Source: JAFMJV01 sp963800275
GTDB taxonomy: Bacteria > Chloroflexota > Limnocylindria > Limnocylindrales > CSP1-4
Direction: 5' to 3'
Length of the DNA stretch: 64,000 nucleotides
Assembly (NCBI GenBank): GCA_963800275.1
Contig: CAWDAI010000001.1
Location: forward strand, 248,001-312,000
Part shown: one piece after another, positions 56,346 through 64,000 of the stretch
How the letters are laid out: every line of letters begins with the position of its first letter
How positions within the stretch are numbered: position 1 is the stretch's first letter
Notes under the pieces: model-generated
Seen by the model: the letters and a program-made list of their open reading frames with translations, nothing else
The model's database searches: none
What the model was told of the DNA's origin: nothing
Position numbers and translations under genes: made by a program

Positions 56346-57437
56346 GTGATCGATGAGCTGGCTGAGATCGCGGCTGCCTGCGACCTGTCCATCCCTGAAC
56401 GCTACCTCAAGCCCTTCGGGATCGTGGGCACGGGCGCCGTGCTCGACGTCGGCCACCTGCCCGCGTACAAGGCGGCCAATATCCCGGTCGCGGCCATCTG
56501 GGGCCGTAACCGCGCTCACGCCGAGCGACTGGCCGAGGCGCACGGCATCCCTCGCGTCCATGACACCCTCGACGCTCTGCTCGCTGACCCTGATGTCGCG
56601 GTCATCGACATCGCGGTCGTGCCCGAGGCCCAGGTGGAGATCGCCCTGCGGGCGCTCGATGCCGGCAAGGACGTGATGTGCCAGAAACCGCTGGCACTCG
56701 ACCTGGCTGAGGCCCGACGCATCGTGCACCGGGCGGAGGAGCGCGGGCGCCTCGTGGCTGTCCAGCAGCAGATGCGCTACGAGGAGGGCATGCTGGCGGC
56801 CCGGGCCATGATCGAACGAGGCTGGCTGGGCGAGGTCGCGACGATGTCGTTCTACGTCAACATCGACACGGGGTTCGCTGACTGGGGCTGGCTGGGCCAG
56901 GTCCCCAAGCTGGAGCTGTACTTCCACTCGATCCACTACATCGACACCATCCGCGCCTTCTTCGGCGAGCCCACCTCGGTCTTCGGCACACAGTGGCGGC
57001 TGCCGGGGCAGCGCCCGGTCGGTGAGACGCGGACGGTCAGCGTGCTGATGTACCCGGGTGATCTGCGCGCCGTCGTCCACGCTAATCATGAGAACCCCGC
57101 GCGGGACAACGAGGCACGCTTCCGCATCGATGGCTCGGGGGGCTCCATCCGCGGCAACCTCGGCTTGCTGGCCGAGTATCCACACGGGCGACCAGACACG
57201 CTCGAGCTCTGGAGCCGGGTCCTGCCCACGGACGGGTGGCTGCCCTACCCCGTCACGCGCCGCTGGGTTCCCGACGCCTTCCTGGGACCGGTGCGGTCGC
57301 TGCTGATGGCCATGGAGGAAGGCCACGACCCCGAGTCGTGCGCGCACGACAACATCAAGACCCTGGCCCTCGTCGACGCGCTCTATCGCTCGGGGGAGAC
57401 GGGCCAGGTCATCACCATCGAAGCAGACGGTCCCTGA
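56346..57437 (+). CDS. Gfo/Idh/MocA family oxidoreductase, first gene of the one-carbon operon
   Basis: 363 residues from GTG 56346 (IDELAEIAAACDLSIPERYL) with GGAG seven bases before it. An ATG at 56323 has a better AGGAGGTG site but its frame stops at once; a slip there is possible. NAD(P) site FGIVGTGAVLDVGHLPAYKA, CQKPLALDLAEARR, HSIHYIDTIRAFFG and PDAFLGPVRS. Paralogue of the oxidoreductase at 46999-48081. Presumably acts on the sugar-like part of the methylated substrate before or after demethylation. Confidence 0.9.
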   Translation: MIDELAEIAAACDLSIPERYLKPFGIVGTGAVLDVGHLPAYKAANIPVAAIWGRNRAHAERLAEAHGIPRVHDTLDALLADPDVAVIDIAVVPEAQVEIALRALDAGKDVMCQKPLALDLAEARRIVHRAEERGRLVAVQQQMRYEEGMLAARAMIERGWLGEVATMSFYVNIDTGFADWGWLGQVPKLELYFHSIHYIDTIRAFFGEPTSVFGTQWRLPGQRPVGETRTVSVLMYPGDLRAVVHANHENPARDNEARFRIDGSGGSIRGNLGLLAEYPHGRPDTLELWSRVLPTDGWLPYPVTRRWVPDAFLGPVRSLLMAMEEGHDPESCAHDNIKTLALVDALYRSGETGQVITIEADGP

Positions 57438-57495
57438 CCGGCGGCTGCCACACAGGCGATCCCCGTGCAGCGCGGGGCGGAGGGGAGGTTCGGAC

Positions 57496-58134
57496 TTGGT
57501 ACAGGTGCATCCACTGACACAGGCCATCATCGATGGCGACAGGGCCGCCGCGACCGAGTTGACTCAGGCATGCCTCGAGGAGGGCGAGGCGCCCGCCGAC
57601 ATCATCGAGGGACGCCTGGTCCCGGGCATGGCCGTCATCGGCGAGCAGTTCCAGAAGGACGAGATCTTCGTACCGGAGATGCTCATCGCGGCCAACGCCA
57701 TGAAGGCCAGCCTGGCCATCCTCGAGCCGCTCATCGCCGAGAGCGGGATCAAGGCCCCGCACACCGCGGTCATCGGTACGGTCCAGGGCGACCTCCACGA
57801 CATCGGCAAGAACCTCGTGGGCATGATGTGGCGCGGCGCCAACTTCGCGGTCATCGACCTGGGCGTCAACGTCACACCCGCCGAGTTCGCAGCCGCGGCC
57901 AGGGAGCACCGACCGGACATCGTGGGCATGTCGGCGCTGCTGACGACCACCGTCCCGCACATGCGCGAGGCAGTGGCCGCGGTCAAGGCCACCGGCGTCC
58001 AGACCAAGGTGCTCGTCGGCGGTGCGCCGGTCAGCGCCGAGTTCGCCGCGGAGGTCGGCGCCGACGGGTTCGCCGAGGACGCCGGCGCCGCAGCCGACGT
58101 CGCACGCCGGCTGGTCGGCGCGGCCCAAGCGTGA
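57496..58134 (+). CDS. Corrinoid (B12-binding) methyl-carrier protein
   Basis: 212 residues from a TTG start behind GGGAGG. Helical cap (residues 1-85) and B12 domain with DLHDIGKNLVG (cobalt-ligand His101), MSALLTTTVPHMREAV and VLVGGAPVSAEFA. About the same length and layout as the protein at 37871. It is followed after 15 bases by two URO-D-type methyltransferase genes and would accept the methyl group from one and pass it towards folate. Confidence 0.93.
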   Translation: MVQVHPLTQAIIDGDRAAATELTQACLEEGEAPADIIEGRLVPGMAVIGEQFQKDEIFVPEMLIAANAMKASLAILEPLIAESGIKAPHTAVIGTVQGDLHDIGKNLVGMMWRGANFAVIDLGVNVTPAEFAAAAREHRPDIVGMSALLTTTVPHMREAVAAVKATGVQTKVLVGGAPVSAEFAAEVGADGFAEDAGAAADVARRLVGAAQA

Positions 58135-58149
58135 GGGGGTGAAGAGCCG

Positions 58150-59339
58150 ATGACCTTCTTCGGATCCGCCAAGTACTCCACGAGCGTGGAGCGCAGCGCC
58201 AACGCGCTGGCCAAGCTGGAGCGTTTGCGCAAGACCTACACCCACGAAGAGCCAGATCGCGTGCCCATCAGCGACTTCTTCTGGGGCTCGCTTCACCAGG
58301 CGCTGGCGGCAGGAGCTGGGGCTGCCCGATGACGCCGACCCCTACCGTCACTACGACCTCGACTTCATCGTCACGGTCCCCAACATGGACCCCCACATCC
58401 GACAGTTCGAGACCATCCGGGAGGACGACGAGGAGGTCGTCATCAAGACGGGCTTCGAGACCACCATCCGCAAGCGCTTCGACCTGCCCATGCCCGAGCA
58501 GATCAGCTGGGAGACCGACACCATCGAGAAGATGGAGGCCTTCGAGTTCGACGATCCCTACGATCGGCGCCGCTATCTTCGAGGCTGGTGACAACCAGAT
58601 CGCGGGCGTCGGCGACGGCTTCGAGCGCGACAGCCCGCCGTGGGTCGAGACCCTCCGCGGCCTGCACCCCGACTTCCCCGTCTACGGCAGCATCACCGAG
58701 GCCTCCGAGATCACCACGCGCCTGCTGGGACAGCTCAACACGCTGACCTGGATCGGTGAGTACCCCGAGCGCTTCGGTGAGCAGCTGTTGCGGATCGGCG
58801 ACTTCAGCTACGAGGTGGCCAGGGCCCAGATCGAGGCCGCGGAAGGACTCCTCGACGGCATGGTCATCTGGGGTGATGCGGCTTACAAGAAGGGCCTCTT
58901 CATGGGCCCGGCCTATTGGCGCAAGTACTACAAGCCGACGATCGCGCGCATCATCGAGCTGTCCCACGCGCACGGGCTGCCGGTCATGTTCCACGGCTGC
59001 GGCAACGCCAACAGCTACCTCGAGGACATGATCGAGATCGGCCTCGACGGCTACAACCCGCTCGAAGCCAAGGCCGGCCTGGACGTGGTGGAGCTGCGCG
59101 AGCGCCTGGGCCACCGGCTCACGTTCTGCGGCAACAGCGACATGCGCGTGTGGGAGCGGGGTGACCCCGACGAGGTCCGACGCGAGGTGCTGCACCGGCT
59201 CCACGCGGCCTACGGCGGTGGGTACGTCTTCATGTCCGACCACTCGGTCTCGAGCGACGTCGCGGGCCAGACCTACGATCTGATCGTCAAGCTGGTCCGG
59301 CAGTACGGGCAGTACCCGCTCGACCTGCCGGAGGCGTGA
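58150..59339 (+). CDS. URO-D family methyltransferase-like protein with HxC...C zinc motif, frameshifted
   Basis: Pieces in three frames joined near 58310 and 58580: KLERLRKTYTHEEPDRVPIS, then HIRQFETIREDDEEVVIKTG, then FERDSPPWVETLRGLHPDFP to the end LDLPEA. The barrel holds VMFHGCGNANSYLEDMIEIG and LTFCGNSDMRVW, giving a His-x-Cys...Cys metal site like that of MtaA/CmuA-type methyltransferases, which bind zinc to activate a thiol or substrate. Candidate substrate:corrinoid methyltransferase. ATG 58150 follows GGGGGTGAAGAG. Confidence 0.82.
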
Positions 59340-59341
59340 TC

Positions 59342-60597
59342 ATGTCCGACGAGCCGATGTCCTCTCGCGAGCGCGTGCTGGCCGCGATCGCACACCAGGA
59401 GCCCGACGGCCTGCCCGTCGACCTGGGCTCGAACCCCAGCTCGGGCATCTCGGCGGTGGCCCATGCCAACCTGGTCAGGCACCTGGGCCTGGCCGACCAG
59501 CGCACGCGGGTCTACGACGTGGTGCAGCAGCTGGCCCAGCCGTCCGACGAGCTGCTCGACCGCCTGCGCATCGACGCGATCGACATCGGCCGCACGTTCG
59601 ACGCGGATGACGGGGACTGGAAACCCCTCACGCTGCCCAGCGGCGTGGAGACCGAGGTCCCGGCCTGGTTCGACCCGGTCCGGCAGGATGACGGCTCGCT
59701 GGAGGCCTTCACCGGGGATGGCCTGCGCATCGCGGCCATGCCCAAGGGGCGCGGCCTTCTTCGACCAGACCTACTTCCCCTATCTCGACGGCTACCCCGA
59801 CGACTTCGCCGGCCTTCCGGAGGTCATGCCGCTGCGTGCTCTGGTCCGGCCTGGTGCACAGCCCCTGGGACCACGCCGGCGACGAGGGCTTCTGGGAGAC
59901 GCTGCGCGCGCAGACGCTGGCGCTGCGCGAGTCCAGCGACCGGGCGCTGATGGTGGTGGTCGGCTGCAACCTCTTCGAGTGGGGCACGTTCCTGCGCCGC
60001 ATCGACAACTTCCTCATGGACCTGGTGGTGGACCGGGCCAACGTGGAGCGCCTCCTCGACGCGCTGCTGGAGATCCACTTCGACACGCTCGACCACGTCA
60101 TCGAGTCGGTCGGCGACCTCGTCGACATCGTGCGCTTCGGCGACGACCTGGGCATGGACAACGGCCCCCTGATGTCGCCCCAGACCTATCGCGACATCTT
60201 CAAGCCCCGGCACGCGGCGCTCAACGCGTACGTCCACGAGCGCAGCTCGATGAAGACGTTCCTGCACAGCTGCGGCTCGCTGTACGACCTGCTGCCGGAC
60301 ATCATCGAGACCGGCGTGGACATCCTCAACCCGGTGCAGATCTCTGCGCGCGACATGGAGCCGGCCAAGCTGAAGGCCGAGTTCGGCGACGCCATCACCT
60401 TCTGGGGCGGCGGCGCCGACACCCGCCAGGTCCTGCCCAAGGGCTCGCCGGCGGAGGTGAAGGATCACGTGCGCCGCAACATCGAGGCCTTCGCACCGGG
60501 TGGCGGGTTCGTCTTCGCGACCGCCCACAACATGCTGCCGGACGTGCCGCCGCAGAACATCGAGGCCATGTATCAAGCGGTCGACGAGTACCGCTGA
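59342..60597 (+). CDS. URO-D family methyltransferase-like protein, second copy in the operon, frameshifted
   Basis: N-terminus SSRERVLAAIAHQEPDGLPV, slips near 59750 and 59845, then one frame to the end with VHSPWDHAGDEGFWETLRAQ, RFGDDLGMDNGPLMSP, MKTFLHSCGSLYDLLPDIIE, INPVQ-like ILNPVQISARDMEP and ITFWGGGADTRQVLPKG. It keeps His-x-Cys but has Gly-Gly-Gly where the first copy has Cys-Gly-Asn, so its metal site differs. The stop overlaps the metF ATG as ATGA-type TGATG. Could act on another methyl group or position, or be non-catalytic. Confidence 0.82.
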
Positions 60598-62083
60598 TGA
60601 GCAGGTTCGCCGATTCGCTCGCCCGCAACGACGGCAGCACCACGCTCGTGGAGCTGGTGCCGTGGGCCGGTCCCCTGCAGGATGCGGCCGGTGAGCGCCA
60701 TCGTGAGACGGCCCGTCAGCTGGCCGCCGACGAGCGGGTCACCGCCCTCACCGTGACCGATAACGCCGGCGGCTTCGTGCGCCTTGGGCCGCTTACCCTC
60801 GGCCACGCCATCGAGGAGATGGGCGCGGAGTGCGTGGTCCATCTGGCCTGTCGCGACCGCAGCCGGGCAGCCCTCCAGTCCACGGCCTACGGACTGGCCA
60901 GCGAGGGCCTGACCAATGTCCTGGCCCTCAGCGGCGACTACCCCAAGGAAGGCTTCGGCGGCCGCTCGCGGGCGGTCTTCGACATCGATTCGGTCGGGCT
61001 CATCGCCATGCTCCGAGACGCCGACACCCAGGGCCTGCGCTTCACGGTGGGCTGTGCCATCAACCCCTTCAAGGCGCTCGAGGCGGACCTGGTGCCGCAG
61101 TACCTCAAGCTCGCGATGAAGGTGCGCACCGGAGCGGACCTGGCCATCACCCAGGTCGGGTATGACACGCGTAGCTGGTCCGAGCTGCTGCGGTGGAACA
61201 TGACCCAGCCGCGACCGATCCCGCTGATGGCCTCGGTCTACATCCTGTCGCGGGGCGTGGCCCGCGTCTTCAATACCGACGGCGTCCCGGGCATCCGGCT
61301 CAGCGACAGCCTGCGGACGTGGGTCGAGGGACAGGCGGCAGCAGCGGACAAGGGCCGGGCTGCCTTCCTCGAGTTCGCGGCCAAGCAGGTGGCGGTCGCC
61401 CGGGGCCTGGGCTATGCCGGCGTCTACATCGCGGGCCAGCGGGATGCCGCCGAGATCGACCGGGTCCTGGTCCTGGCCGATGCGCTGGCCGCCGAGTGGC
61501 AGGCACTCCTGCCTGACATCCACTTCCCCGAGGCCGCCCCCTACCGCCTGTACGAGGTCGGCGACGTGCCGCAGCTCGCGTCCGACCGGCCGAGCCCGCC
61601 GACCCGCACCAAGCGTGTCCCGCTCTTCTACCGCTTCAACCGACTCGTGCATGACGTGGCCTTCGAGCCCGGGTCGCGTGGGTTCGAAGTGGGTTCGCGC
61701 GTGTACGGCGCGCTCGAGTCGGCGCACCTGAGCTGGCCGGCGCACGTATTCGAGCAGGCCGTGAAGGTGCCGCTGTTCGACTGCCAGGACTGCGGCGACT
61801 GCTCCCTGCCGGACATCGCCTATCAGTGCCCCGAGGGTGCCTGCGCCAAGAACCAGCGCAACGGGCCCTGCGGCGGCTCGGTCGAGGGCGAGTGCGAGGT
61901 GCCCGGCAAACCCTGCGTCTGGACGCAGGCCTACGACCGGCTCCGCCCCTATGGTGAGGCCATGACCATGCTCGAGCGCGCGCCGGTCATCGGGGACAAC
62001 GCGCTCCGCGGCACCAGTGCCTGGGCCAACACCTTCCTGGGCCGCGACCACTACGGCAGACACGACAAGGAGAAGAGGCGTGA
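60597..62083 (+). CDS. metF: Methylenetetrahydrofolate reductase with Cys-rich C-terminal domain (MetF-MetV-like fusion)
   Basis: MetF barrel in the N-terminal 300 residues (LVELVPWAGPLQDAAGERHR, NVLALSGDYPKEGFGGRSRA, FTVGCAINPFKALEADLVPQ, GVYIAGQ) followed by the MTHFR C-terminal domain DCQDCGDCSLPDIAYQC and GPCGGSVEGECEVPGKPCVW, with nine or more Cys that bind zinc or an iron-sulfur cluster. In acetogens and methylotrophs this module links to ferredoxin or other redox partners. In a demethylation setting it would oxidise methyl-THF. The reading frame does not stop at the gene end; TGA 62081-62083 in a neighbouring frame, overlapping the next GTG, is taken as the end, implying a slip near 62050. 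Confidence 0.9.
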
Positions 62084-63120
62084 GGCAAGCCGAGGACGGC
62101 ACCGAGTTCATCATCATCGGCGAGAACATCCACTGCAGCCGCGTCGTCAAGCGCGAGGGCGTGCGCGGTGGCATCGCGCCCGATGGCCGTCCTGGCGTGC
62201 GCTTCCCCGACGGAGACGTCGAGACCTGGCTGCCGCTGCCCGCTTCGATCGTCGAGTCCAAGGAGTTCGAGACCTCGCAGCGGATCAAGCACGTCATGGC
62301 CGCGGTGCGACAAGGCCTCGCTGGCGGCGAGACCGCCGATACTGCCGCCCGCTACGTGGCCTGGATGGCCGAGCGTCAGATCGACGGTGGTGCCGACTAC
62401 CTGGACCTCAACGTCGACGAGATCAGCCACGATGTGGGCGGACGGCTGGAGGCCATGCACTGGCTGGTGGCCGCGGTCGGACCGGTCTCGACCGTGCCCC
62501 TGTCCATCGACTCATCCGATGCCGCGGTGCTGGAGGCGGGGCTCGAGGCCATCGATGAGTCCTGGGCCGGCGGGGCCGCGCCCATGATCAACTCGGCTTC
62601 CACCGAGCGCCCAGAGGTGCTGGGGCTGGCTCGCGGCCGCGGCACACCGGTCGTGCTCTCCTGCACCGGCGCCGCCATGCCCTCGGGTACGCAAGATCGG
62701 ATCGAGCGGGCTGAGGAGATCGTGGGCCTGGCCATCGAGGCGGGCCTCCCGCTCGACTCCCTCTACGTCGATCCGCTGGTCATCCCCATCGGCGTCGACC
62801 CCTTGGCCGGGCAGGCGGTGCTCGACGCGATCAAGGCGATCCGCGAGCGATTCGGTGACCAGATCCACGTCACCGGCGGCGTCAGCAACATCAGCTTCGG
62901 GCTGCCCGCCCGGCGCATCATCAGCGACGTCTTCCTCGACCTGTGCGTCGATGCCGGCCTGGACAGCGGCATCATCGACCCCGTGGCCGACGTATCCTCA
63001 GCTCTCAACCCCGACCGCGATTCGGAGGGCTACACCCTGGCACGCGCGATGCTCCGCGGAGAGGACGCCTTCGGCATGGCCTTCATCACGGCCTTCCGCG
63101 AGGGCCGCTTGTCGTCGTGA
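62080..63120 (+). CDS. Pterin-binding methyltransferase (MetH/AcsE/CmuB-like)
   Basis: 346 residues from GTG 62080 behind AAGGAGAAGAG. Dihydropteroate synthase-like barrel: FIIIGENIHCSRVVKREGVR, GGADYLDLNVDE (folate-binding D-N-D face), VPLSIDSSDAAVLEAGL, MINSASTER, VYVDP-like LYVDPLVIPIGVD and TGGVSNISFGLPARR, the last being the hallmark of methyl-THF:corrinoid methyltransferases. Role: move the methyl group from the corrinoid protein to THF. This gene directly links the corrinoid pair to metF and folD. Confidence 0.92.
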   Translation: MRQAEDGTEFIIIGENIHCSRVVKREGVRGGIAPDGRPGVRFPDGDVETWLPLPASIVESKEFETSQRIKHVMAAVRQGLAGGETADTAARYVAWMAERQIDGGADYLDLNVDEISHDVGGRLEAMHWLVAAVGPVSTVPLSIDSSDAAVLEAGLEAIDESWAGGAAPMINSASTERPEVLGLARGRGTPVVLSCTGAAMPSGTQDRIERAEEIVGLAIEAGLPLDSLYVDPLVIPIGVDPLAGQAVLDAIKAIRERFGDQIHVTGGVSNISFGLPARRIISDVFLDLCVDAGLDSGIIDPVADVSSALNPDRDSEGYTLARAMLRGEDAFGMAFITAFREGRLSS

Positions 63121-64000
63121 GCATCCGACTGCTCAAGGGCGGGCCGGTCGCGGCCGAGATCCGCGAGGGCGTCGCAGCCGATGTCGCCGCCTTCAGGGAG
63201 GAGTTCGGCTACACCCCCCAGCTGGCCATCGTGGTGGTCGGTGCCGACGCACCGTCGATGGTCTACCTGCGTCGGATCCTCGACGGCTGCGAACGCGTGG
63301 GCATCGGCGGCCGGCTGGTGGAGCTCGCCGGCGACTGCCCCGAATTCGGAGCTGGCGGCTACCCTCGGTGACCTGGGAGCGGAGCACGAGGTCGCCGGCA
63401 TCATCGTCCAGCAACCGCTGCCCGAGTGCATCCCGCTGCGGACCGTCCTCGACTCGCTCGACCCGCGCAAGGACATCGACGGCATCCATCCCCTCAACGC
63501 CGGCCTCCTCGCCCTGGGCTACGAGGGTTACCTGCCGGCGACCGCGCACGCCTCGGTGGAGTTGCTCAAACAGTCGGGCGTGGAGATGGCCGGGGCACAC
63601 GCGGTCGTCATCGGTCGCTCCAACGTCATCGGCAAGCCCGCGGCGCTGCTGCTGCTGCGCGAGCATGCCACCGTCACCATGTGCCACTCACGCACGCGGG
63701 ACCTTGGTGCGGTGCTGCGAACCGCTGACATCGTGGTCGTGGCCGCGGGTCATCCGGGGCTCGTGCGCGGCGACATGCTCAAGCCCGGAGCCGTGGTCGT
63801 GGACGTGGGCATCAACGTCACCGAGGACGGCCTGGTCGGTGATGTCGACTTCGGCTCGGCCTCGACCGTGGCCGCCGCCATCGCGCCCGTGCCCGGGGGC
63901 GTGGGGCCGCTCACCAACGCCATCCTGCTGACCCACCTCATGCGCGCCGCGCGCGACCAGGCCACGCACCACGTCGCGGTCGGCGCGCCATCCGTCCGCA
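63117..64000 (+). CDS. folD: FolD-like methylene-THF dehydrogenase, divergent catalytic site, frameshifted, 3' partial
   Basis: GTG start overlaps the previous stop (GTGA). Family blocks: LAIVVVGADAPSMVYL, IIVQQPLPE, DPRKDIDGIHPLNAG, VVIGRSNVIGKPAALLLL and PVPGGVGPLTNAILL. A slip near 63355 divides the first 80 residues from the rest. The catalytic Lys of E. coli FolD (K54 in the YxxSK motif) is Ile here (YLRRI), and the next conserved Lys is Asp; the PCTP motif reads PATA. The NAD(P) domain and the conserved Gln and Asp (VQQP, KDIDG) remain. Expected role is oxidation of methylene-THF; cyclohydrolase activity may be lost. The stop lies beyond the window. Confidence 0.88.

Overview
The window is GC-rich, gene-dense bacterial DNA with frequent GTG starts, ATGA/GTGA overlaps between operon genes and many sugar-type ABC transporters. 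Gene content and style (EttA-like and MutY fragments, class A PBP, corrinoid/URO-D methyltransferases, LacI/RpiR-controlled carbohydrate loci) suggest a heterotrophic Chloroflexota (Limnocylindria-like) or a deep-branching relative. That assignment is an inference; no rRNA or other phylogenetic marker was used. No rRNA, tRNA, insertion sequence or CRISPR array was recognised. Many conserved genes (lipA, E2, lpd, plsY, nnrE, mutY, murQ, PBP1A, folD) are broken by small frame slips. Uncorrected sequencing indels explain this better than decay, so interrupted genes are annotated here as single genes.

Layout. 1-6.3 kb: the end of a WD40 protein, a truncated ettA start, a protein with 17-residue Gly/Asp repeats, and TetR, adenosine deaminase-like, VOC and AraC genes. 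6.9-16 kb: two ABC sugar importers, one ribose-type and one MalEFG-type, whose promoters share a TTGACATTCGTG element plus a GGACGTCC-centred operator; an amidohydrolase and a rhodanese follow. 16-22.2 kb: a MurNAc/GlcNAc scavenging locus (ABC importer, murQ, RpiR regulator, divergent amino-sugar kinase). 22.2-30.8 kb: PNPOx-like protein, lipA, 2-oxoacid dehydrogenase E2, an HTH/nuclease-like protein, lpd, plsY, nnrE, mutY. 30.9-37.2 kb: class A PBP, a membrane protein, and a polar amino acid ABC importer. 37.2-37.8 kb: an array of perfect palindromes spaced alternately about 72 and 63 bp.

37.8-64 kb is the most interesting part. It holds two corrinoid proteins, a DUF1638 protein, three URO-D-type methyltransferase-like proteins, a MetF with the Cys-rich C-terminal domain, a pterin-binding methyltransferase, a divergent FolD, a core-MetE homologue, E1 alpha/beta of a 2-oxoacid dehydrogenase, a sugar ABC importer, two related Gfo/Idh oxidoreductases, lactonase-like and mutarotase-like proteins, a class III aminotransferase, a TIM-barrel isomerase and a LacI regulator. 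The 14-bp palindrome GTCAACCGGTTGAC (three exact copies and one with a single mismatch) precedes four transcription units, one copy lying between the lacI gene and its divergent neighbour.

Working model (inference): LacI controls uptake and breakdown of a sugar- or cyclitol-like compound carrying methyl groups. The methyl group would pass through a corrinoid protein to tetrahydrofolate and be oxidised by MetF and FolD, while the carbon skeleton is handled by the oxidoreductases, isomerase, lyase and aminotransferase. The gene logic resembles chloromethane (cmu) and methoxyaromatic (mtv/odm) demethylation loci, but here it is joined to carbohydrate uptake.
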